From NCBI GenBank assembly GCA_018828145.1, contig JAHJWO010000040.1, forward strand, positions 1-64,000: DNA of 64,000 nucleotides. The letters are read 5' to 3'. Shown one piece after another: positions 44,371-54,183 of the stretch. Under the pieces are notes generated by a model that was not told the origin of the DNA, did not search any database, and was given only the letters and a program-made list of their open reading frames with translations. Every line of letters begins with the position of its first letter. The stretch's first letter is position 1. The DNA is from Alphaproteobacteria bacterium. Its GTDB lineage: Bacteria; Pseudomonadota; Alphaproteobacteria; Rhizobiales; Devosiaceae. The translations under genes were made by a program, and so were the position numbers.

Positions 44371-45539
44371 GCGATATCGCCCCGCAGATGTGGGAAAAGC
44401 TGGAGCCCGGTGATGCCGCCCCCGTCGCCGCTGCGCCCAGCCTCACCTACTGGCAAGATGCCCGCCGCCGCCTCTGGGCCAACAAGCCGGCGGTGGTATC
44501 GATCGTCTTCATCATCCTGCTGATCCTGGCCGCCATTTTCGGCCCGCTGTTCAGCCCCTACAGCTACGCCGACCAGAACCTGCGTCTGTCCAATATCCCG
44601 CCCGCCTTCGAAACCTACAGCGTCGCGGACGGGCAGGGGGGCACCATCCGCTTCTTCCTCAATGCCAGTAACTTCAACCTCTACGAGGTCGATACCGATG
44701 GCCATGTCCTCGGCCTGCTGCGTGGCGAGCGCAAGGACATGCTGAAGAAGTCGCAGGCCTTCATCTTCGGCGACACCACCATCACCCTCGATTATTCCAG
44801 CCTCCCGGCCAAACTCGTCGCCGCAGACGGCGCCGCCATCACGCCCTCCGGCTGGTCGTGGAACCGCACCTTTCTCTTCGGCACCGACCAGCTCGGCCGC
44901 GACGTCCTCGTCCGCCAGCTTTACGGCGCCCGCATCTCGCTCACCGTCGCCTTCGTCGCCACCCTGGTGAACTTCTTCATCGGCATCTTCTACGGCGGCA
45001 TTGCCGGCTATATCGGCGGCAAGACCGATGCCGTCATGATGCGCATCGTCGAGATCATCTCCACCATCCCGCTGACGCTCTATGTCGTCCTGCTCATGGT
45101 GGTGTTCGACAGCGGTCTCTATTCCATCATCATCGCCATCGGCTCCGTCTTCTGGGTCGACATGGCGCGCATTGTCCGCGGCCAGATCCTCTCCCTCAAG
45201 CAGCAGGATTACGTTGCTGCCGCCCGCACCATGGGTGCCTCGACGTCGCGCATCCTTACGCGCCACCTGCTGCCCAACTCCATCGGCCCCATCATCGTCA
45301 CCCTGACCATGCTGATCCCTTCGGCCATCTTCATCGAGAGCTTCATGAGCTTCATCGGCCTCGGCGTCACCCCGCCGCTCGCCTCCTGGGGCACGCTCAC
45401 CTCCGAGGCCGTCGAGACCATGCGCGCCTATCCGCACCAGCTCTTCTTCCCCGCCGCCGCCATCTCCCTCACCATGTTCGCCTTCAACTTCCTCGGCGAT
45501 GGCCTGCGCGACGCGCTCGACCCGAGGTTCCGGAAATGA
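44367..45539 (+). CDS. oppC: Oligopeptide-type ABC transporter permease OppC with enlarged periplasmic loop (operon 1)
   Basis: A 390-residue permease, about 90 longer than the second OppC in this window (299). The extra length lies between the first helix (VVSIVFIILLILAAIFGPLF) and the conserved GTDQLGRD (172-179): roughly 115 residues of soluble, beta-rich sequence (about 55-170), which would face the periplasm. The rest is normal: coupling loop VAAARTMGASTSRILTRHLL and the end GDGLRDALDPR. The loop may contact the binding protein. Overlaps oppB and oppD by four bases. Confidence 0.92.
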   Translation: MSDIAPQMWEKLEPGDAAPVAAAPSLTYWQDARRRLWANKPAVVSIVFIILLILAAIFGPLFSPYSYADQNLRLSNIPPAFETYSVADGQGGTIRFFLNASNFNLYEVDTDGHVLGLLRGERKDMLKKSQAFIFGDTTITLDYSSLPAKLVAADGAAITPSGWSWNRTFLFGTDQLGRDVLVRQLYGARISLTVAFVATLVNFFIGIFYGGIAGYIGGKTDAVMMRIVEIISTIPLTLYVVLLMVVFDSGLYSIIIAIGSVFWVDMARIVRGQILSLKQQDYVAAARTMGASTSRILTRHLLPNSIGPIIVTLTMLIPSAIFIESFMSFIGLGVTPPLASWGTLTSEAVETMRAYPHQLFFPAAAISLTMFAFNFLGDGLRDALDPRFRK

Positions 45540-46584
45540 CCATTCCGCAAATGAACCCCGTCCTGTCCGTCCGCGATCTCGCCACCTCCTTCTTCTCCCA
45601 ACGCGGCGAAGTGCAGGCCGTCCGCGGCGTCAGCTTCGATGTCTTTCCCGGCGAGGTCCTCGGCATCGTCGGGGAATCCGGTTCCGGCAAGTCCATCACC
45701 GCCATGTCCATCCTGCGCCTGCTCAAGGCCTCCGGCCGTATCAAGTCCGGCTCCGTGCATTTCGACGGTCAGGACCTCACCGCCCTCGACGAAGCCGATC
45801 TCCGCGACATCCGCGGCAACCGGATCGGCATGATCTTCCAGGACCCCATGACCTCCCTCAATCCCACCCTCACCGTGGGCGAACAGGTCATCGAGACCAT
45901 CCTGCGCCACCGCAAGGCCACCCGCGCCGAGGCAAGGGCCCGCGCCGTCGAGCTCTTCGAACTCGTCCGCATCCCCTCCGCCGCCGAACGCCTCAAATCC
46001 TATCCGCATGAATTCTCCGGCGGCATGCGCCAGCGCGTCATGATCGCCATCGCCTTGGCCTGCGACCCCAAGCTGCTCATCGCCGACGAACCCACCACCG
46101 CGCTCGACGTCACCATCCAGCGCCAGATCCTGGGCCTGCTCAAGGATCTCCAGTCCCGCCTCGGCATGGCCATCATCCTCATCACCCACGATCTCGGCGT
46201 CATCGCCGAAGTCACCGATCGCATCGTGGTCATGTATGGCGGCCTTGTCATGGAAACCGGCCCGGTCCGCGACCTCTTCGCCCGCCCCATGCACCCCTAT
46301 ACCCGCGGCCTTCTCGCCTCAGTCCCCGACCTGCGCGACGAAACCCATCGCCGCCTCACCCCCATCCCCGGCAGCCCGCCCGACATGGCCCATCCGCCCA
46401 CCGGCTGCCCCTTCACCCCCAGATGCCCGCACGCCATGCGCCAATGCCAGGCCGCCCTGCCACCGATCTTCGGCACCGGGCACGGCGCCCGCTGCTGGCT
46501 CCACCACCCCGACGCACCTTCTTCCTTTACCTCTTCCTCTGGGGGAGAGGTCAGCGCGCAGCGCCGGGTGAGGGGGCCTTCGTC

Positions 46585-46588
<4 letters not shown>
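45536..46588 (+). CDS. oppD: Oligopeptide-type ABC ATPase OppD (operon 1), tail formed by a repeat
   Basis: A 350-residue ATPase. Walker A GESGSGKS, signature [15 protein letters not shown], Walker [15 protein letters not shown], and the C-terminal Opp/Dpp cysteine motif ([15 protein letters not shown]) with FeS-like spacing are present. The normal protein would end soon after [14 protein letters not shown]. Here the frame continues ~20 residues through a palindromic repeat (46526-46582) rich in Ser, Gly and Arg, and stops at the oppF start codon. Start at 45536 overlaps the oppC stop (ATGA). Confidence 0.93.
46526..46582. repeat. Palindromic repeat, GGGTGAGGGGGCCT family, copy 1
   Basis: CCTCTTCC and GGGGAGAGG form a hairpin, then a second self-complementary GGCGC/GCGCC stretch ends in CGGGTGAGGGGGCCTT. 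The same element occurs at 61818-61872 and 62436-62484. In this copy the whole element is coding, inside the last codons of oppD. Confidence 0.8.
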
Positions 46589-47655
<1,067 letters not shown>

Positions 47656-47753
47656 GCCAATCGCAAGCAGGCTGGCAGCAAACCACAAGCTTGCTGCCGG
47701 CAAAACGACGCAAAGGCTGGGTCGGAACCCCGCCCAAAACAGGAGAGAAGACG

Positions 47754-49334
47754 ATGACCAGACACTTCCTGCCGCTCCTCACGGCGGCCTTCCTCGCCTC
47801 CACCGCCGGCGCTCTTGCCGCGGGCGAACTGACCTATGTCGTCAACAATGAAAGCGCCAAATACGACCCCGGCACCACCGCCGAAACCTTCGCCGCGCCC
47901 ATCATCGGCAACACCTTCGAAGGCCTCGTTCGCTTTGATTCCAATGGTGAAATCGTCCCGGCCCTAGCCGAATCCTGGACCGTGTCCGACGATGGGCTGA
48001 CCTATACCTTCACCCTGCGCGACGCCAAGTGGAGCGACGGCCAGCCCGTCACGGCCGGGGATTTCGAATATGCCTGGAAGCGCGTCCTCAACCCCGCCAC
48101 CGGCGCCATGAACGCCGCCATGCTCTATTCCATCGTCGGCGCCGAAGAGGCCTACAACGCCGCCGGCGCCGGCGAAATCGCCATCTCCGCCCCCGACGAC
48201 AAGACCCTCACCTTCACCCTCAAGCAGCGCGTCCCCTACATGATGCAGCTGCTCACCTACACCACCTTCTTCCCGGTCCGGCAGGACGTGGTCGAGGCTG
48301 ATCCCGAGGGCTGGACGCGCAACCCCGCCACCTTCATCGGCACCGGTCCCTTCCGCGTCACCGAGTTCAACCAGGGCGAATCCGTCGTCTTCGAAAAGAA
48401 CCCCGAATATTACGACGCTGCGGCCGTTTCCCTCGACAAGCTGACCTTCCGGCTGATCCCCGATCCGGCCACGGCCCTCGCCGCCATGGAAGCCGGTGAC
48501 GTCGACGGCATCGAGTCCGTACCCGCCCCGGAAATCCCGCGCCTCTCGGTTGAATCCGATGCCTTCCTCGTCGTGCCGGCGCTGGGCACCACCTACGCCT
48601 TCTTCAATCCGGCCCAGGCGCCGCTCGACAATCTCAACGTCCGCAAGGCCCTTTCCATGGCCATCGACCGCGAGGAAATCGTCGAATTCGTGCTGCAGTC
48701 CGCCGACATCCCGGCCATTGGCCTCGTCCCGCCCGGCATGACCATTGCCGGCGAGGATTTCACCGAAGGCCGTGACACCTTCGGCCTCTCCGAAACCGCT
48801 GACGTCGAAGGCGCCAAGGCTGCCCTGGCCGAGGCCGGCTACCCCGATGGCGAGGGCTTCCCCGAAACCCTCTATGTCACCTATTCGTCCCCGCCGATCG
48901 AAAAGCTCCTCGAAGCCATCCAGCAGATGTGGAAGCAGAATCTCAACATCGACGTCGATATCCAGGCTACCGAATGGCAGGTCTTCTATCCTGAGGTGCA
49001 GAAGGTCGAATACCAGGTCGCCCAGATGGGCTGGGGCGCCGACTATCCGCACCCCATGACCTTCCTCGACAACTTCGTCACCGGCAGCCCCAACAATCTC
49101 AACAACTGGTCCAACGCCGATTACGACGCGGCCATTGCTGCCTCCAAGGCCACGGGCGACGAGGCCCAGTCCCTCGCCGAAATGCGCAAGGCCGAGGCCA
49201 TCCTGATGAATGACCACGTCATCCTGCCCCAGTACCACCGCAACAACTACATGATGATGAGCCCCAAAGTGACCGGCTTCTGGCGCTCGACGCTCAACGT
49301 CCCATATTTCCGCGATGCGGTGATTGCTGAGTAA
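47754..49334 (+). CDS. oppA: Oligopeptide-type ABC transporter substrate-binding protein OppA (operon 1)
   Basis: A 526-residue periplasmic binding protein (SBP family 5). Signal peptide HFLPLLTAAFLASTAGALA, then the family pattern AESWTVSDDGLTYTFTLRDAKWSDGQPVTAGDFEYAWKR and the C-terminal ILPQYHRNNYMM. AGGAGAG lies 7 bases before the ATG at 47754. It is 98 bases after oppF, long enough for a processing or attenuation site that would raise its level over the membrane parts. It ends in a terminator. Peptides are the likely ligand class. Confidence 0.93.
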   Translation: MTRHFLPLLTAAFLASTAGALAAGELTYVVNNESAKYDPGTTAETFAAPIIGNTFEGLVRFDSNGEIVPALAESWTVSDDGLTYTFTLRDAKWSDGQPVTAGDFEYAWKRVLNPATGAMNAAMLYSIVGAEEAYNAAGAGEIAISAPDDKTLTFTLKQRVPYMMQLLTYTTFFPVRQDVVEADPEGWTRNPATFIGTGPFRVTEFNQGESVVFEKNPEYYDAAAVSLDKLTFRLIPDPATALAAMEAGDVDGIESVPAPEIPRLSVESDAFLVVPALGTTYAFFNPAQAPLDNLNVRKALSMAIDREEIVEFVLQSADIPAIGLVPPGMTIAGEDFTEGRDTFGLSETADVEGAKAALAEAGYPDGEGFPETLYVTYSSPPIEKLLEAIQQMWKQNLNIDVDIQATEWQVFYPEVQKVEYQVAQMGWGADYPHPMTFLDNFVTGSPNNLNNWSNADYDAAIAASKATGDEAQSLAEMRKAEAILMNDHVILPQYHRNNYMMMSPKVTGFWRSTLNVPYFRDAVIAE

Positions 49335-49343
49335 GGCGCAACC

Positions 49344-49382
49344 AAAAGGTCAAAACGCGCCGCCGGAGCGTTTTGACCTTTT
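49344..49382 (+). terminator. Terminator-like hairpin after oppA
   Basis: AAAAGGTCAAAACGC (49344-49358) and GCGTTTTGACCTTTT (49368-49382) are perfect 15-base arms around a 9-base loop, ending in TTTT. It can work on both strands and lies 9 bases after the oppA stop. The core CGCTCCGG-like loop recalls the two-hairpin repeats. Confidence 0.8.
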
Positions 49383-49410
49383 CCGCGCAAGGGTGGACCC
49401 AACCACCGGT

Positions 49411-49496
49411 CGTCACCCTCGGGCTTGACCCGAGGGCTCTGCACTGACCGCCTGCTCCACAAGTGAAGTCCCCTCGGGTCAAGCCCGAGGGTGACG
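49411..49496. repeat. 26-bp perfect inverted repeat
   Basis: The 26 bases at 49411-49436 (beginning CGTCACCCTCGGGCTTGACC) are the exact reverse complement of 49471-49496, separated by 34 bases. Each arm is itself partly self-complementary (CCCTCGGG...CCCGAGGG). This is a dispersed repeat of alphaproteobacteria by type, here between two convergent genes. Confidence 0.85.
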
Positions 49497-49524
49497 ATCG
49501 AGCTTGTCAGGCCGTCGGAGAAAC

Positions 49525-49998
49525 TTACTCCTCGTCCCCCTTCACCGCCTCCATCGACACATGCGTGCTCGTATGCGCCACATGGGGCAGGGCGGATATC
49601 CGCTCCCCAAGCACCTCGCGGTAATCGGCAATATCCTTGGTCCGCACCTTGAGCAGATAGTCAAAGCTCGACGCGATCATATGCGCCTGTTCCACCTCCG
49701 GAATGGCCCGAACCGCCTTGTTGAAGGCCGTGAGCGCCGCCTTGCGCGTATCGCTCAGCTTCACCTCGACAAAGGCGACATGCGGCAGTCCCAGCCGCTT
49801 GGGGTCGATCACCGCGCGATAGCCCAGGATATATCCCGCCTGCTCCAGCCGGGTTATCCGGGCCTGGCAGGGCGTCTTGCTGAGGTTCACCCGTCGGCTC
49901 AGCTCCGCCACGCTGATCCGCCCATCCCTGGCCAGTTCATCCAGAATCCGCCGATCGATCTGGTCCAATGTCTCGTAGGTGACAGCTTTCATGGGCAT
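49525..49998 (-). CDS. putR: Lrp/AsnC-family regulator, probable proline-responsive PutR
   Basis: A 157-residue feast/famine regulator: N-terminal HTH (LDQIDRRILDELARDGRISVAELSRRVNLSKTPCQARI) and a RAM ligand domain (HVAFVEVKLSDTRKAALTAF...AHMIASSFDYLLKVRT). The gene is divergent from putA, 153 bases apart, an arrangement known for PutR in Rhizobium and Bradyrhizobium, where it activates putA in response to proline. The function is thus inferred from position and family. AGGA precedes the ATG at 49998; the ATG at 49992 is an alternative. Confidence 0.85.
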   Translation of the reverse strand: MPMKAVTYETLDQIDRRILDELARDGRISVAELSRRVNLSKTPCQARITRLEQAGYILGYRAVIDPKRLGLPHVAFVEVKLSDTRKAALTAFNKAVRAIPEVEQAHMIASSFDYLLKVRTKDIADYREVLGERISALPHVAHTSTHVSMEAVKGDEE

Positions 49999-50103
49999 TT
50001 GTCCTGCAATATGCGCTCAGGATAACGCTTGTCATCGCGATTTGCCATCAGATCAGGTGAAACGCCTACCGGTGTCGTGACATCCTCTGCTCAACCAACA
50101 GAC

Positions 50104-50130
50104 CTCGTGGTGAGCCCGTCGAACCACGAG
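50104..50130. repeat. Short inverted repeat in the putR-putA interval
   Basis: CTCGTGGT (50104-50111) and ACCACGAG (50123-50130) are perfect arms around GAGCCCGTCGA. The motif is a dispersed repeat type seen in many alphaproteobacteria; alternatively it could be an operator. Confidence 0.6.
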
Positions 50131-50151
50131 ATCGTGCCCCCAGAGTTCACA

Positions 50152-53100
50152 ATGTCCATCACCGCCGCCCGCCAGTCCCTTCGTGCCCGCAACCTCGCCG
50201 ACGAGACCCAGCTCGTTCGCCAACTCATCGCCGAAACCGGCCTCGATGCCGCTGCCCGCGCCAGCATCTCCGCCAAGGCCGAAAAGCTGGTAGAGACGGT
50301 CCGCACCGGCAATCGCCTTGGCCTGATGGAGAGCTTCCTCGCCGAATACGGTCTCGCCACCGACGAGGGCGTCGCCCTCATGTCTCTGGCCGAAGCGCTG
50401 CTCCGCGTCCCCGACGCTGAAACCGTTGATGCCCTCATCCACGACAAGGTCGGCGGTTCCGACTGGACCGCCCATTTCGGTGCCTCGGCCAATCAGCTCG
50501 TGAACTTCTCCTCCTGGGCCCTCAGCCTCACCGCCGATGTTCTTGGTGACCCCGAAGTCGGCCCGAAAAACGCCCTTCACCGCGCCATTGCCCGCCTCGG
50601 CGAACCCGTCATCCGCACCGCCGTCGCCCAGGCCATGCGCTTGCTCGGCAGCCAGTTCGTCTTCGGCCGCACCATCGATGAAGCCATCACCAATGCCAGA
50701 AAGCCCGAGAGCCTGGGCTACCGCTATTCCTACGATATGCTGGGTGAGGCCGCGCGCACCTCGCCCGACGCCGCCCGCTATTTCGACGCCTATGCCCGCG
50801 CCATAGCCAGCCTCGCGCCGCACTGCACGGCAAGCTCGGTCCGTGAGAACCCCGGCATCTCCGTCAAGCTCTCCGCCCTTCACCCCCGCTACGAGTTCGC
50901 GCAGCGCCACCGCGTCATGGCCGAACTCGTTGCAGCGACTCGCAAATTGGCGCTGGCGGCCAAGGCGGCCAATATGGGTTTCAACATCGACGCCGAGGAA
51001 GCCGACCGGCTCGATCTGTCGCTCGACGTCATCGCCGAAGTCCTCTCAACCCCCGAACTGGCCGGCTGGGACGGCTTCGGCGTCGTCGTCCAGGCCTATG
51101 GCAAGCGCGTCCTGCCACTGATCGACTGGCTCGACGCCACCGCGCAATCCCTCGGCCGCCGCATCATGGTACGCCTCGTCAAGGGCGCCTATTGGGATGC
51201 CGAAATCAAGCGCGCCCAGGTCATGGGGCTCGATGGCTATCCGGTCTTCACCCGCAAGGCCTCCACCGACATCAGCTACATCGCGTCCGCGCGAAAGCTC
51301 TTTGCCGCCGCAAACATCTATCCCCAGTTTGCCACCCACAACGCCCACACCGCCAGCGCCGTCCTCCACCTCGCCGCCGAAGCGGGCAGGGGCGCCGACA
51401 GTTTTGAGTTCCAGCGCCTGCACGGCATGGGCGAGCGCCTGCATGAAGTCCTGCGCACCGAACACGGCACCCGCACCCGCATCTACGCCCCGGTCGGCGC
51501 CCACAAGGACCTGCTCGCCTACCTCGTCCGCCGCCTCCTCGAAAACGGCGCCAACGGTTCGTTTGTGTATCAGATCGCCGACGAGGACATCCCGGCCAGC
51601 GTGGTCGCGGAAGACCCGATCGGGAAAGTGCTGGTGCTCGACGCCACCCCCAACCCGGCCATCCCATCCCCCGCCGCCATCTTTGCCCCCCGCCAGAACT
51701 CGACCGGCCTCGACCTCACCGACCCCATTGCCTTCCCAGCCATGGAGGACTCCCGCGCGGCCTTCGCCACCACCCAGTGGCAAGCAATCCCCATCGTGGA
51801 CAACCGTCACCCCCTCCCAGCCTTCCCCATGAAGGGGGAGGTGCTGTCTGGTGGTCGTGACTCGATTGAGTCAAACGAGTGGAGAGAAACCTCCCCCTCT
51901 AATGGGGGAGGTAGGAGGGGGTGGGGCCACACGCGCGAAACCCTCGCACTGACCAACCCCGCCAATCCCACCGATCACCTCGGCACCGTCATCAACGCCA
52001 CCCCGGCCGACGTCACCGCCGCCATCGCCGCCGCCACCACCTCCGGGTGGCCCACCACCCCCGTCGCCAGCCGAGCAACGCTCCTCCGCGCCACCGCGGA
52101 CCTCTACGAAGCCCACCGCCCCGAGCTCTTCGCCCTGCTCGCCCGCGAAGCCGGCAAGACTTGGTCCGACGCCGTCGCCGAAGTCCGCGAAGCCGTCGAT
52201 TTCCTCCGCTACTATGCCGCCGAGGCCGAGCGGCAACCGCTGGCAATCCCGCGCGGCCCCATCGCCGCGATCTCGCCGTGGAATTTTCCGCTCGCCATTT
52301 TCACCGGCCAGATCGCCGCGGCGCTCGTTGCCGGCAATCCCATCCTGGCAAAGCCGGCGCCGCAGACCCCGCTCATCGCCTACCGCGCCGTGCAGCTGAT
52401 GCATGAAGCCGGCATCCCCCTCGACGCCATCCAGCTCCTTCCCGGCGCCGGCGAAGTCGGGACCGCGCTGACGTCCGATCCCGCCATTGCCGGCGTCGTC
52501 TTCACCGGCTCGCTCCCCACCGCCCACAAGATTGACCGGGCAATGGCCGCAAACCTGTCGCCCACGGCCCCGCTCATCGCCGAGACCGGCGGCCTCAATG
52601 CCATGATCGTGGATTCCACTGCGCTGCCCGAGCAGGCCGTGCGCGATATCCTCGCCTCGGCCTTCCAGTCCGCCGGCCAGCGCTGCTCGGCCTTGCGCGT
52701 GCTTTACCTTCAGGAAGACGCCGCCGAGCGCACCATCGAGATGCTCAAGGGCGCCATGGACGAGCTGACCATGGGCAATCCCTGGGACCTCAGCACCGAT
52801 ATCGGCCCCGTCATCGACGACGCCGCCAGGTCAAAAATCCAAGCACATATCGATAGTTACGAGCGTTCGGGGAATCTGATTCATCGCTTGAATGCGCCCG
52901 GTCAGGGCACCTTCATCGCCCCAACCGTCCTGCGCGTCAGCGGCATCGAAGCCCTCAAGGAAGAGATATTCGGCCCGGTCCTGCACATCGCGACCTTCAA
53001 GGCCGATCAGCTCGACGCCGTGATCGAGGCGATCAATGACTCCGGCTACGGCCTGACCTTCGGCCTGCATACCCGCATCTCCTCGCGCGTCCGCAAGGTC

Positions 53101-53646
53101 TCGAACGAAGTTCATGCCGGCAATATCTACATCAACCGCAACCAGATCGGTGCCGTCGTCGGCTCGCAGCCCTTTGGCGGCGAAGGCCTGTCCGGCACCG
53201 GCCCCAAGGCCGGCGGCCCGCATTACCTGCCGCGCTTCACCCAGGGCCTTGGCCATGCGGAAATCGCACCGCAATTGCTGCCCGGCCCGACCGGCGAGAG
53301 CAATGTCATGCATACCGTGCCACGTGGTGCGCTGGTCTGCCTCGGTCCCACCGAGGCCGATCGTGCGGCCCAGCATGCCCTGGCCGAAGCCGCCGGCTGC
53401 ATCCCGCTGGCCTTCGATCTCGACCTCGATGCTCTTTCGATGGCGACCACCTTCGACGCGGTTGCCTGGTTCGGCGATGCCGAGACCCTGCGCGCCATTC
53501 GCCGCGCCCTGGCCGATCGCGACGGCCCCATCCTGCCGCTGCTCACCAGCGCCAGCGACACCGCCCGCCTGCAGATCGAGCGCCATGTCTGCATCGACAC
53601 CACGGCCGCCGGCGGCAACGCCAGCCTCATGGCTCAGGCGGGGTAG
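50152..53646 (+). CDS. putA: Bifunctional proline dehydrogenase / pyrroline-5-carboxylate dehydrogenase PutA
   Basis: Oxidises proline to glutamate in two steps, on FAD then NAD+. 1,164 residues from ATG 50152; no ribbon-helix-helix DNA-binding domain precedes the enzyme, so regulation falls to putR. PRODH barrel at ~150-545 (for example RLVKGAYWDAEIK, YPQFATHNAHT). The P5C dehydrogenase domain begins at ~595; E811 (IAETGGLNAM) and catalytic C845 (SAGQRCSAL) are present. Between the two, residues ~553-592 are encoded by a palindromic repeat pair (51808-51926). After the ALDH fold comes a ~110-residue C-terminal extension typical of the longer PutA types. The upstream frame to 50029 is not used. 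Confidence 0.94.
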   Translation: MSITAARQSLRARNLADETQLVRQLIAETGLDAAARASISAKAEKLVETVRTGNRLGLMESFLAEYGLATDEGVALMSLAEALLRVPDAETVDALIHDKVGGSDWTAHFGASANQLVNFSSWALSLTADVLGDPEVGPKNALHRAIARLGEPVIRTAVAQAMRLLGSQFVFGRTIDEAITNARKPESLGYRYSYDMLGEAARTSPDAARYFDAYARAIASLAPHCTASSVRENPGISVKLSALHPRYEFAQRHRVMAELVAATRKLALAAKAANMGFNIDAEEADRLDLSLDVIAEVLSTPELAGWDGFGVVVQAYGKRVLPLIDWLDATAQSLGRRIMVRLVKGAYWDAEIKRAQVMGLDGYPVFTRKASTDISYIASARKLFAAANIYPQFATHNAHTASAVLHLAAEAGRGADSFEFQRLHGMGERLHEVLRTEHGTRTRIYAPVGAHKDLLAYLVRRLLENGANGSFVYQIADEDIPASVVAEDPIGKVLVLDATPNPAIPSPAAIFAPRQNSTGLDLTDPIAFPAMEDSRAAFATTQWQAIPIVDNRHPLPAFPMKGEVLSGGRDSIESNEWRETSPSNGGGRRGWGHTRETLALTNPANPTDHLGTVINATPADVTAAIAAATTSGWPTTPVASRATLLRATADLYEAHRPELFALLAREAGKTWSDAVAEVREAVDFLRYYAAEAERQPLAIPRGPIAAISPWNFPLAIFTGQIAAALVAGNPILAKPAPQTPLIAYRAVQLMHEAGIPLDAIQLLPGAGEVGTALTSDPAIAGVVFTGSLPTAHKIDRAMAANLSPTAPLIAETGGLNAMIVDSTALPEQAVRDILASAFQSAGQRCSALRVLYLQEDAAERTIEMLKGAMDELTMGNPWDLSTDIGPVIDDAARSKIQAHIDSYERSGNLIHRLNAPGQGTFIAPTVLRVSGIEALKEEIFGPVLHIATFKADQLDAVIEAINDSGYGLTFGLHTRISSRVRKVSNEVHAGNIYINRNQIGAVVGSQPFGGEGLSGTGPKAGGPHYLPRFTQGLGHAEIAPQLLPGPTGESNVMHTVPRGALVCLGPTEADRAAQHALAEAAGCIPLAFDLDLDALSMATTFDAVAWFGDAETLRAIRRALADRDGPILPLLTSASDTARLQIERHVCIDTTAAGGNASLMAQAG
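51808..51926. repeat. Inverted pair of palindromic repeats inside putA
   Basis: CACCCCCTCCCAGCC (51808-51822) and the mirror-like GGTAGGAGGGGGTG (51910-51923) flank two internal hairpins: TTCCCCATGAAGGGGGAGG and CTCCCCCTCTAATGGGGGAG. The right half closely matches the repeat at 60619-60660 (GGAGCGAAACCTCCCC..., ...AGGAGGGGGTG). The 119-base unit (120 with one flanking base, 40 codons) leaves the frame intact and adds about 40 residues between the two enzyme domains. Confidence 0.85.
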
Positions 53647-53655
53647 GGGGAGCCC

Positions 53656-54147
53656 CTACCTTACCGCCACCAGCGCCGCCAGTTTCGCCGGCACCGCGAT
53701 CACGTCGCGGATCGCCTGCACGCGCTCGGGCGTGTAGTAGCCCTCCACGTCCAGCATGTTGACCGTGCCCACCAGTTCCCCGCCGATCACCACCGGCAGG
53801 TTGACCACGCTCTGGCAGCCCAGCGAGTCGATCAGCTCATAGTCCGGAAACACCTTGGCGATATCGGAGATGGTGTTGGCGACGAAATACTGCCGCTGCT
53901 TGTGCACGATGTCGAACCAGCTGTCATAGCGGATCGGCTTGGTGCCCGAGGTCGGATAGTTCTCCGCATCGCTCGTATAGGCCCGCCGCGCCACCTCGGC
54001 CTCCATGTCAACGGTCATGAAGGTGAAGAGCTTGGCCCCCACCGTCGCCTGCACCAGCTGCTGCAGCGCTCCGAACGCCTGGTCCGCGCCCTTGGCATGC
54101 GAAATGGCCGCGTCGAATTGGGCAATGGCCTGCGAATAGTCAGTCAT
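53656..54147 (-). CDS. GAF-domain protein 2
   Basis: A 163-residue single GAF domain from the ATG at 54147 (MTDYSQAIAQ). KLFTFMTVDMEAEVARRAYT, GTKPIRYDSWFDIV, LIDSLGCQSVVNLPVVIGGE and LVGTVNMLDVEGYYT align with GAF protein 1 (42746), with the same SLGC and GTKP cores. It lies beside the second opp operon, 36 bases downstream of its last ATPase gene, on the same strand, so it is probably the last gene of that operon. It converges with putA. Ligand unknown. Confidence 0.88.
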   Translation of the reverse strand: MTDYSQAIAQFDAAISHAKGADQAFGALQQLVQATVGAKLFTFMTVDMEAEVARRAYTSDAENYPTSGTKPIRYDSWFDIVHKQRQYFVANTISDIAKVFPDYELIDSLGCQSVVNLPVVIGGELVGTVNMLDVEGYYTPERVQAIRDVIAVPAKLAALVAVR

Positions 54148-54183
54148 GAAGTCAGTCCTTGGTCTCAAAAAATCTTGGGCACG

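Noticed and set aside
44858-45535. N-terminal extension of OppD by about 226 codons
   Set aside because: It lies in the shifted frame of oppC; the OppD family start is at 45536.
49411-49496. Possible CRISPR-like repeat-spacer unit
   Set aside because: Only two arms exist and they are inverted, not direct, with one spacer; no cas genes are near.
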